From Thermaerobacter marianensis (GTDB lineage Bacteria > Bacillota > Sulfobacillia > DYIH01 > DYIG01): 5,473 nt of DNA. Both the position numbers and the translations under genes were made by a program. The notes under the pieces were generated by a model. It saw nothing but the letters and a program-made list of their open reading frames with translations. It made no database searches and was not told the DNA's origin. Positions 1 through 4,973 of the stretch are shown here, one piece after another (the stretch's first letter is position 1; each line of letters opens with the position of its first letter). The stretch covers positions 1 to 5,473 of the forward strand of contig DYIG01000115.1 in the NCBI GenBank assembly GCA_020723725.1, given 5' to 3'.

Positions 1-407
1 TAATGTATGAACACGTTAGACAAACAACGAGCGGGCGTGTTTATCTCGGACCCTGTGATATTATCCTTTCCGATCAAAATGTTGTCCAACCGGATATTCT
101 GTTCGTATCCTCGGTGCGCACAGAAATCATTTCCCCTAAAAACGTTGGCGGCCCGCCGGATTTAGCAGTTGAGGTAATCTCACGCTACTCGGTTCGCAAG
201 GACCGCATACTAAGGCTAAACCTTTATGCCAAGTACGGCATCCGGGAATACTGGGTGGTCAACCCTGTAGAACAAAGTGTGGAATTATTTCGCCTGCTTG
301 GCACTAAATACGAGTTATCGGGCAAGTACAAACCAGGTACGCCTATCGTCTCGCAGGTATTGCCGCTGTTTGACCCCGACCCTGCTAAGATCTTTCAGCC
401 CTATTAA
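1..407 (+). CDS. Uma2 family (DUF820) restriction endonuclease-like protein, 3' part
   Basis: This is the C-terminal 134 or more residues of an Uma2/DUF820 protein, a PD-(D/E)xK nuclease-fold family that usually runs to about 180-200 residues, so roughly 50-60 N-terminal residues should lie left of the window. The frame is open to base 1, and the ATG at base 3 is probably internal. Counting from that ATG, family landmarks are VVQPDILFV (Asp31), GPPDLAVEVIS (Glu57), LYAKYGIREYW (75-84) and a closing beta-rich segment around residues 105-130. Several normally conserved positions differ, from memory of the family: SPST reads SRYS (60-63), the Lys four residues after Asp67 is Arg71, and YWIVDP reads YWVVNP (Asn87). 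The nuclease may therefore be weakened, although substrates and activity are poorly known for the whole family. These genes are often multicopy and scattered in Firmicutes and cyanobacteria. The gene looks less GC-rich than the capA-like gene that follows it. Confidence 0.88.
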   Translation, partial: MYEHVRQTTSGRVYLGPCDIILSDQNVVQPDILFVSSVRTEIISPKNVGGPPDLAVEVISRYSVRKDRILRLNLYAKYGIREYWVVNPVEQSVELFRLLGTKYELSGKYKPGTPIVSQVLPLFDPDPAKIFQPY

Positions 408-463
408 ATCCCGAACCCGCAGCAAAACCCTTGTTCCTGGATGACCCCTGGCCTCGCTTCACC

Positions 464-490
464 GGTGCTACGGGGCTTCGCTACGGCACC
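464..490. repeat. Short inverted repeat with internal GCTACGG direct repeat
   Basis: GGTGC (464-468) is complementary to GCACC (486-490), and the heptamer GCTACGG occurs twice (467-473 and 480-486). It lies in the roughly 150-base gap between the Uma2 gene and the CapA-like gene. No T-run follows on either strand, so it is not a standard intrinsic terminator. It could be a decayed repeat element or chance. Nothing else clear was seen in this gap apart from the ribosome binding site of the next gene. Confidence 0.3.
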
Positions 491-545
491 ACCCACAATC
501 TGTCGACACCACTGTAACAACTACAACTGATATCCTTATAGTTGA

Positions 546-551
546 AAGGAG
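546..551 (+). promoter_or_regulatory. Ribosome binding site deciding the CapA-like start
   Basis: AAGGAG lies 6 bases before the ATG at 558 but only 3 bases before the in-frame TTG at 555. This spacing favours ATG 558 as the start. Confidence 0.75.
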
Positions 552-557
552 TCATTG

Positions 558-1700
558 ATGCGACTGATTAGGCTTTGTACGTTAATATCGCTAATGCTTT
601 TTAGCTCCTTGCTCTTGCCGGGATGCCGACAGACTAATACCGTGCCCGCTTCGGCTGAAATGAAACGGCCCACCCCTGAAGCGGGCACTGTAAGCGCCGT
701 CGAAACGACGCGGACGACCGCCCCGACTGACCAAACAGCCACCCCGGTCCCAAAACCAATCGCTCCGGCTAAACCTGTCACGGTGAAATTGGTTGCCGTC
801 GGCGACATCATGCTTGGACGCGGCGTGGCCAATCGCATACAGCGGCATGGCGTGCGGTATCCGCTGGAACGGGTTGCGGAGCAGCTACGGGGGGCAGACA
901 TCGCCTTCGCCAACCTGGAATCACCCTTTGGCACCAAGGGTCGACCCCTCCCCGGCAAGGGGATCTGGTTCCGAGCAGCGCCGACATCCGTTTGGGCCAT
1001 GGTCTACGCTGGTATTGATGTGGTCACCCTGGCCAACAACCACATCCTGGACCACGACACAGAAAACTTCCTCGAGACACTGCAAACACTTGACGAGCAC
1101 CGCATCGCCTACACCGGGGGCGGCCCGAACATCGCCCGCGCCCGCCAGCCCATCGTAAAAAAAGTCCAAGGCGTCCGGGTGGCCTTCCTCGGTTACAGCC
1201 AATTCGCCGACCTCTTTTGGGACTGGAAGTATCCCCGCAGTTTTGCGGCCCTGGAGGATAGGCCTGGCGTCGCGCCCCTCAGGAAGGATTATATTAAGGA
1301 AGATATCGCTCGTGCCAGGGAGAACGCTGACATCGTGGCGGTGGCGGTACACTGGGGAGAGGAATACGTCAACCACCCTTCACAAGAGCAGCGCAGACTG
1401 GCTCACATGATCATCGATGCCGGTGCCGACCTCGTCCTGGGGAGCCACCCCCATGCCATCCAAGGGGTGGAGGAATACAACAAAGGGCTCATCGCCTACA
1501 GCCTTGGTAACTTCGTTATGGACCAGCAACGCCCGATCACCCGCGAGAGCATGATCCTCGAAGTCACCCTGACAAAGGAGGGCCTTGGCGATTACCGAAT
1601 AATGCCTGTCACTATCGAAAACGGCCAGCCGCGTCTGGCCGAAGGCGCTGAACTGGCCCGCCTTGAACAGAAGATCAAGGGTATATCGGTCTTCAAATAG
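558..1700 (+). CDS. CapA/PGA_cap-family metallophosphatase-fold lipoprotein
   Basis: The protein has 380 residues from ATG 558; a TTG at 555 would add one residue but is too close to the AAGGAG site. Residues 1-23 form a lipoprotein signal: basic MRLIR start, hydrophobic core and LLPGC, with Cys23 as the likely lipidated residue (Pro at -2 is slightly atypical). Residues about 25-75 are a Pro/Thr/Ala-rich linker tethering the domain to the membrane. The PGA_cap domain (about 76-350) shows the metallophosphatase-like series: VAVGDIMLGRG (Asp82), FANLES (Asn119, Glu121), TLANNHILDH (Asn160-His162), AVHWGEEY (His265), LGSHPHAIQ (His297, His299) and YSLGNFVMD. The family is named after Bacillus CapA of poly-gamma-glutamate capsule export or anchoring, but most solitary homologues are uncharacterised. 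No capB, capC or capD neighbour is visible, so a capsule role is not supported by context. It most likely acts on the outer face of the cytoplasmic membrane, perhaps as a hydrolase; substrate unknown. Confidence 0.93.
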   Translation: MRLIRLCTLISLMLFSSLLLPGCRQTNTVPASAEMKRPTPEAGTVSAVETTRTTAPTDQTATPVPKPIAPAKPVTVKLVAVGDIMLGRGVANRIQRHGVRYPLERVAEQLRGADIAFANLESPFGTKGRPLPGKGIWFRAAPTSVWAMVYAGIDVVTLANNHILDHDTENFLETLQTLDEHRIAYTGGGPNIARARQPIVKKVQGVRVAFLGYSQFADLFWDWKYPRSFAALEDRPGVAPLRKDYIKEDIARARENADIVAVAVHWGEEYVNHPSQEQRRLAHMIIDAGADLVLGSHPHAIQGVEEYNKGLIAYSLGNFVMDQQRPITRESMILEVTLTKEGLGDYRIMPVTIENGQPRLAEGAELARLEQKIKGISVFK

Positions 1701-1762
1701 CGGCTCGCCGGGTTAGAGAATGATATAGATAATAATCTTGGGCTTCACAAGGGGGGCTTCCT

Positions 1763-2143
1763 ATGGGGCGAACTTCAAAAGACCTAACTCCCTCTGAACT
1801 CGAGCTTTACCAACAGGCATGGAGGAACCGGCAGCTCGCCGAAACAGCAGCCCTACAGGAAAAAGCACGCGCAGCCTATCAAGTCGCAACCCAAGCAGCA
1901 TGTCTACTGAAAGGGGAATTAGGGGTAAAACGCGTCTGGCTTTTCGGTTCCTTGGCCAGGGGGACCTTCGGTGTCAGGTCTGACATTGACCTGGCTGTTG
2001 AGGGACTCGACCCTTCCCTTCTCTATAAAACAGTGGGAAGGCTCCAAGGCCTTAATCCGGAATTCGAAATCGATCTAATCCCAATTGAAGAAGCCAGGCC
2101 CTCAATACGTGAATCGATCATTACGGAGGGGATTCTGCTGTGA
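1763..2143 (+). CDS. MNT-type nucleotidyltransferase, MntA-like antitoxin of a HEPN/MNT pair
   Basis: This 126-residue protein has an N-terminal helical extension (about 8-50, Ala/Gln/Glu-rich) followed by a minimal nucleotidyltransferase domain. The signature GSLARG...SDID (Gly62-Ser63, Asp74, Asp76) fits GSx10DxD exactly, and the third metal-binding acidic residue is probably Asp104 in FEIDLIPI. In characterised MntA-HepT pairs the MNT protein neutralises the HEPN ribonuclease by transferring AMP groups to a tyrosine next to the HEPN active site; the same role is inferred here from the partner gene. All catalytic residues appear intact. The start at ATG 1763 has AAGGGGGG (1749-1756) 6 bases upstream. 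The stop codon overlaps the GTG start of the next gene, so the two are translationally coupled. A short AT-rich tract at about 1718-1737 upstream may hold a promoter, but no convincing -35 box is visible. Alternative reading: a stand-alone nucleotidyltransferase, unlikely given the overlap. Confidence 0.9.
   Translation: MGRTSKDLTPSELELYQQAWRNRQLAETAALQEKARAAYQVATQAACLLKGELGVKRVWLFGSLARGTFGVRSDIDLAVEGLDPSLLYKTVGRLQGLNPEFEIDLIPIEEARPSIRESIITEGILL
2125..2131 (+). promoter_or_regulatory. Ribosome binding site for the coupled GTG start of the HEPN gene
   Basis: GGAGGGG lies inside the 3' end of the nucleotidyltransferase gene, 8 bases before the GTG at 2140. It supports the GTG start and the 4-base overlap with the upstream stop codon. 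Confidence 0.75.
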
Positions 2144-2610
2144 CAGGTGGTGCGTCGGCCCTCGTCGGGAGAATCCGGGAGGAATTGAAAGAAATAAGTC
2201 GTACGGCAGAGCGGGCTCGCTTTCTTACTGAGAAGGCTTTGGCCTCAAACGACGATGGGTTTTGGGATGGCGTAGCACTAAACCTACATAGTTTTTATAC
2301 AGGAGTCGAGAGGATCCTGGAAGAGATCGCACGTGAGGTCGATGGCGCGCTCCCAACGGGACCAGAGTGGCACCGGGATCTGCTGTTACAAATGTCTGCT
2401 GAAATCCCTGGGAAGCGCCCCGCCGCACTCTCCCGAGAAACACGCCTCCTTCTGGACGAATATCAAGGCTTTCGCCATATAGTTCGCAACCTATATACAT
2501 TCAACCTCCGCCCTGAACGCCTTCGGAACCTTATTCAACACCTCCCCGAAAGTATGGACCTTTTCCATAAGGATATGGAAGGGTTCCTTGCGTTCCTTGG
2601 AGGACTTTGA
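2140..2610 (+). CDS. HepT-like HEPN-domain protein, putative ribonuclease toxin of the MNT/HEPN pair
   Basis: This all-helical protein has 156 residues, the usual size for HepT-like proteins. Visible elements are an N-terminal helix (about 7-36), LNLHSFYTGVERILEEIA (48-64), which matches the HEPN helix that packs in the dimer, and the motif region GFRHIVRNLYTFNLRPERL (110-128). HEPN toxins normally carry Rx4HxY; here Arg112, His113, Arg116, Asn117 and Tyr119 give R-HIVR-N-L-Y, with Asn at the usual catalytic His position. Tyr119, equivalent to the tyrosine modified by MntA in studied pairs, is kept. His113 or Arg116 might compensate, or this may be a normal variant of a HepT-like subfamily. 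The gene starts with GTG overlapping the antitoxin stop and is preceded by GGAGGGG. The expected role is RNA cleavage that stops growth when the partner is lost, possibly during phage infection. Family membership is well supported; activity is inferred. Confidence 0.85.
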   Translation: MTGGASALVGRIREELKEISRTAERARFLTEKALASNDDGFWDGVALNLHSFYTGVERILEEIAREVDGALPTGPEWHRDLLLQMSAEIPGKRPAALSRETRLLLDEYQGFRHIVRNLYTFNLRPERLRNLIQHLPESMDLFHKDMEGFLAFLGGL

Positions 2611-2615
2611 CAGTG

Positions 2616-3590
2616 TTATTCATAAAATTCACCTGGCCCCTTGTGAGCGAAAGCCCGACGCCAGAGATCATCCAGGTGGAACTCGTTGTAGGCAAGCCCC
2701 TTGGCTCGAATCACCGCGCCCTCATCAAGGAGGAAGGCAAAAGGACGGGAATGCACATCGTACAAGTCCATCAACCCCTCACCCTCAACCGTAATAACCG
2801 GACACGAAATACCCGACTGCAAGACAAACTCCAGGGTTTCCATACGTGAGCCGTGGCTTAGGAAGAGGGCTTCAACCTGCCCGTGGTGGTCCCGGAGAAA
2901 CGCATTGAGTCGAGGGACAAGGCGGTGACAGAGATTGCAACGCGGGAAACCAAAGATGAGCAGCAACCTCTTGCCGAGATAGTCATTGAGATTAATCAAG
3001 AGACCTTTAATCGTTTCCCCTGTGAATGGGGGAGCGACATCACCCACGGGGAGCCCCCCTGGCCAACCAATTCGCAAAGCTAACCTGACGGCACGATTCA
3101 GCAGGGCAGCTATCACCACCGCTGTGGCACCGAAAATCATCAGGATCAGCTGTTCCCCGGCGCCCAATGACCTCTCCGGTGCTACAAAAACGATGGCCGC
3201 AAGTGCTGTCAACACCAAAATCCTAAGAAGCGTAAACCAATCAACCTTGTCCTGAAACCAGGAACCAAAACAGTGACAGTCCAAGTCACGGCCCCTGATG
3301 ATGTTGACACCGACGGCAACCGCAAAGGAAATGAGGAGAACAAGGGTGGCGACAGAAGCAGGTCGAATACCCATGCCGAGGGCTAGCGCCACCGAAACGG
3401 TCAGTTCGATAGCCGGCAGCAAGGTGGCAAATATGGGGACAAGGTAAGGTGGCAGTATCTTATACTCATCAACGGCCTTTTCCAACGGCTCCTGGCTTAA
3501 GAGTTTGGACACCGCCGCGACACAGAAGACAAATGCCAAAACATAACGCGCCACAACCGGAAGATGTGTTTCCGTGACCCAGTATTCCAT
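2616..3590 (-). CDS. MauE/DoxX-like membrane region fused to a MauD-like thioredoxin domain
   Basis: The protein has 324 residues from ATG 3590, chosen because AGGGGA lies 7 bases upstream; a TTG 60 bases further upstream has no ribosome binding site. Residues 10-165 hold about five membrane segments (about 10-32, 48-70, 76-97, 118-137, 145-165). Between segments three and four lies GRDLDCHCFGSW (Cys105, Cys107), the CxCFG signature of MauE/DoxX-like proteins. Residues about 183-315 are a thioredoxin/redoxin domain: PVGDVAPPF start, FGFPRCNLC with CxxC Cys218/Cys221, and a probable cis-proline at Pro283 (SRPFAF). MauE and MauD are separate proteins in methylamine dehydrogenase maturation; here both functions sit in one chain and no mau structural genes are visible. 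With the N-terminus inside, five segments would put both the CxC loop and the thioredoxin domain outside, suggesting thiol-disulfide transfer to exported proteins. Three arginines just after segment five fit that topology poorly. The gene is 98 bases downstream of the secreted-protein gene and may be co-transcribed. Confidence 0.85.
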   Translation of the reverse strand: MEYWVTETHLPVVARYVLAFVFCVAAVSKLLSQEPLEKAVDEYKILPPYLVPIFATLLPAIELTVSVALALGMGIRPASVATLVLLISFAVAVGVNIIRGRDLDCHCFGSWFQDKVDWFTLLRILVLTALAAIVFVAPERSLGAGEQLILMIFGATAVVIAALLNRAVRLALRIGWPGGLPVGDVAPPFTGETIKGLLINLNDYLGKRLLLIFGFPRCNLCHRLVPRLNAFLRDHHGQVEALFLSHGSRMETLEFVLQSGISCPVITVEGEGLMDLYDVHSRPFAFLLDEGAVIRAKGLAYNEFHLDDLWRRAFAHKGPGEFYE

Positions 3591-3597
3591 CAGGGAT

Positions 3598-3603
3598 TCC
3601 CCT
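3598..3603 (-). promoter_or_regulatory. Ribosome binding site deciding the MauE-redoxin start
   Basis: On the minus strand AGGGGA lies 7 bases before the ATG at 3590. The longer frame to a TTG at 3650 has no comparable site, so the shorter start is preferred. Confidence 0.65.
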
Positions 3604-3623
3604 ATCCGAGACGGGCAGTTGAT

Positions 3624-3646
3624 CCGGGGGAACCGAGCCGCCCCGG
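3624..3646. repeat. GC-rich inverted repeat between the secreted-protein and MauE-redoxin genes
   Basis: CCGGGG (3624-3629) is complementary to CCCCGG (3641-3646) with an 11-base loop. It sits in the 98-base gap. No T-run follows on either strand, so intrinsic termination is unlikely. It could be an mRNA stability or processing hairpin, or chance in GC-rich DNA. Confidence 0.3.
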
Positions 3647-3688
3647 TCAATAGAGGGTATGTCGGACAGGGGTGAAGTGTGAGGGTTC

Positions 3689-4918
3689 TTACTGCGGTAT
3701 TACCACATAGGATATGGCCCCTAAATAATTCCCTGGAACCGCATCAAAAGGGACTCCCTGTCTAAACTCGTATCTATGCCTTTCCCCTATGGTGGCAGCG
3801 CCCGATAGATAGTTTACGGGTACCGATGAAGAACGTTGCCATTCGGTTGGGCCCTCCCTGGACTCCAAATTAGTTTCTCTAAATTCCAAAACGGGGAGCG
3901 CTGCGCCATTCGGCAGCTGTAATGGGTTGACTGATTGTTGAAGTATCCATGGGACGTTGGACCTAACGTATAAGTCAATGGATTGAGAAACATAAGGGGA
4001 TCCGGAGGGGACAAGGTTGCCAAAGGTTATGAGCGTATCAGACACCTCAAATGCTATGTCCTCACCGACAGATGCGGAAACATCAACACACCCCCCGCCA
4101 CCGGAAGTGCATCCTGCCACCATTGTGGTCACTATGATTGGACCGGCCGCGGGGGACAGGTTCCCCGCCAGGTCCAACGCCCTCAAGGTATAAGTGTAGG
4201 TTGCCCCCGGGTTCAGACCGGTGTCTTGAAAACTGGTAACCAAAGGACCAGCAGAAGCGATCTGAACACCGTTCCTATATATTAAATAGCCGCTTAAATC
4301 GGGCTCCAGGTTTGCGCTCCATGAGAGGTGAACAGAGTTATGTGTTGTTCCCACCAGGCTAAAACCTGCCGGAGCTGCAGGAGGGGTGATGTCAACGTTA
4401 TCCAGGATTTCCACCTCCCCAAAAAGCACCCAGTTGGCGGCGGAGGAAACATAGACTTTGACATAACGGTAAGAGACGCTTTGAAAAGAAGCCGAAACCC
4501 AGGTTTGCCGCCTGCCGGTCCCCGCCGCTAATGTAGTATAGTTGCTATTATCGTTAGACCCTGCTACAGAATAAGTTATGGCTTCCGTAGACCCCCCTAA
4601 AGGGATATAGAACCTTACCTGATCGAAGCGCTTGACGGTGCCGAAATCGCGGATTATACTGCCGGAGCTCTTGCTGCAATCGAAATGGCTACTTGGTGTG
4701 CCATCGAAAGCGTTGTTCGGAGAACTCCCATTATAAGGATTACAACCAGCCAGGGCCACTCCCCCGCTCGACAATAGCCCGATATTCGTGGCTGCCCTAG
4801 CAGGTGAAGACACGACCAGGAATGGAACTGTCAGAACCAGCAGCAATGCTGCTACCTTGGAAAGCCTTGATAAGGGGTTGTTTTTCTTCACCCTTAAACC
4901 CATCCCCTCCATATACAT
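3689..4918 (-). CDS. Secreted protein with discoidin (F5/8 type C) and fibronectin type III domains
   Basis: The protein has 409 residues. A basic start (RVKKNNPLSRLSK), a hydrophobic stretch (22-36) and SSPARA give a signal peptide with likely cleavage after Ala42. Residues about 44-173 resemble a discoidin domain: NNAFDGTPSSHFDC, then IIRDFGTVKRFDQVRFY, VAGSNDNSNYTTLA, and RYVKVYVSSAANWVLFGEVEILD at the end. Residues about 178-266 are a fibronectin type III domain: TPPAAPAGFSL, VHLSWSAN, LSGYLIYRNG, YTYTLRALDLAGNLS. A Cys/Gly hinge (Cys270, Cys277) leads to an unassigned beta-rich domain (280-409) ending PGNYLGAISYVVIPQ. No LPXTG, S-layer or other anchor is visible. Discoidin and FN3 modules usually bind carbohydrate or other surface ligands, so adhesion or polymer binding is plausible; no catalytic domain is seen. 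Start is uncertain: ATG 4918 has AGGA 11 bases upstream; ATG 4912, ATG 4903 and GTG 4891 are also in frame, and all keep the signal peptide. It has its own promoter just after acs. Confidence 0.85.
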   Translation of the reverse strand: MYMEGMGLRVKKNNPLSRLSKVAALLLVLTVPFLVVSSPARAATNIGLLSSGGVALAGCNPYNGSSPNNAFDGTPSSHFDCSKSSGSIIRDFGTVKRFDQVRFYIPLGGSTEAITYSVAGSNDNSNYTTLAAGTGRRQTWVSASFQSVSYRYVKVYVSSAANWVLFGEVEILDNVDITPPAAPAGFSLVGTTHNSVHLSWSANLEPDLSGYLIYRNGVQIASAGPLVTSFQDTGLNPGATYTYTLRALDLAGNLSPAAGPIIVTTMVAGCTSGGGGCVDVSASVGEDIAFEVSDTLITFGNLVPSGSPYVSQSIDLYVRSNVPWILQQSVNPLQLPNGAALPVLEFRETNLESREGPTEWQRSSSVPVNYLSGAATIGERHRYEFRQGVPFDAVPGNYLGAISYVVIPQ

Positions 4919-4942
4919 TTTATGGTATTTCCTGTATATGGA
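4908..4942. promoter_or_regulatory. Perfect 10-bp inverted repeat over the start region of the secreted-protein gene; candidate operator or start-site hairpin
   Basis: TCCATATACA (4908-4917) is the exact reverse complement of TGTATATGGA (4933-4942), separated by 15 bases. It begins 2 bases downstream of the -10 box and covers the expected transcription start, the AGGA ribosome binding site (4930-4933) and the ATG at 4918. Position fits a repressor operator. If transcription starts within the first arm (about 4938), a shorter RNA stem of about 6 bp around the start codon would remain. No binding protein is identified. Confidence 0.55.
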
Positions 4943-4944
4943 AG

Positions 4945-4973
4945 ATGATAGTTCTAAAAACTCCCCCTGTCAA
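4945..4973 (-). promoter_or_regulatory. Sigma-70/sigma-A type promoter for the secreted-protein gene
   Basis: On the minus strand, TTGACA (4973-4968) matches the -35 consensus fully. TATCAT (4950-4945) matches the -10 consensus at five of six positions, and the spacer is exactly 17 bases. The -35 box contains the TGA stop codon of acs (4972-4970). The predicted transcription start is near 4938, giving a leader of about 20 bases. This is the strongest promoter candidate in the window. Confidence 0.75.

Noticed and set aside
518..544. CAACTA / TAGTTG hairpin just upstream of the CapA-like ribosome binding site
   Set aside because: The stem is only 6 bp with a 15-base loop and no supporting signal; likely chance.
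1157..1164. Run of seven A followed by G, a possible slippery site for programmed frameshifting
   Set aside because: The main frame continues intact through the conserved HWGEEY and SHPH motifs, and no downstream stimulatory structure was evident.
536..1376. Minus-strand frames of 154 and 151 residues opposite the CapA-like gene
   Set aside because: They lie entirely or almost entirely over a gene with a full set of family motifs, have no ribosome binding site I could see, and show no recognisable protein pattern.
2588..3255. Plus-strand frames of 66-89 residues opposite the MauE-redoxin gene
   Set aside because: They overlap the clear minus-strand coding sequence with its two Cys motifs; compositions look like shadow frames.
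3651..3688. TTG start at 3650 for the MauE-redoxin gene
   Set aside because: No Shine-Dalgarno sequence precedes it, the extra 20 residues resemble no family sequence, and ATG 3590 has AGGGGA at 7 bases.
3983..4531. Plus-strand frames of 100 and 67 residues inside the secreted-protein gene
   Set aside because: They are antisense to recognisable FN3 and discoidin sequence and have no features of their own.
4908..4942. The dyad as an intrinsic terminator for acs
   Set aside because: The arms are AT-rich and no T-run follows on the minus strand; its position over the start codon fits regulation of the next gene better.
4919..4969. A riboswitch ahead of the discoidin/FN3 gene, as is known for some adhesins controlled by cyclic di-GMP
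   Set aside because: The predicted leader is only about 20 bases, far too short for an aptamer.
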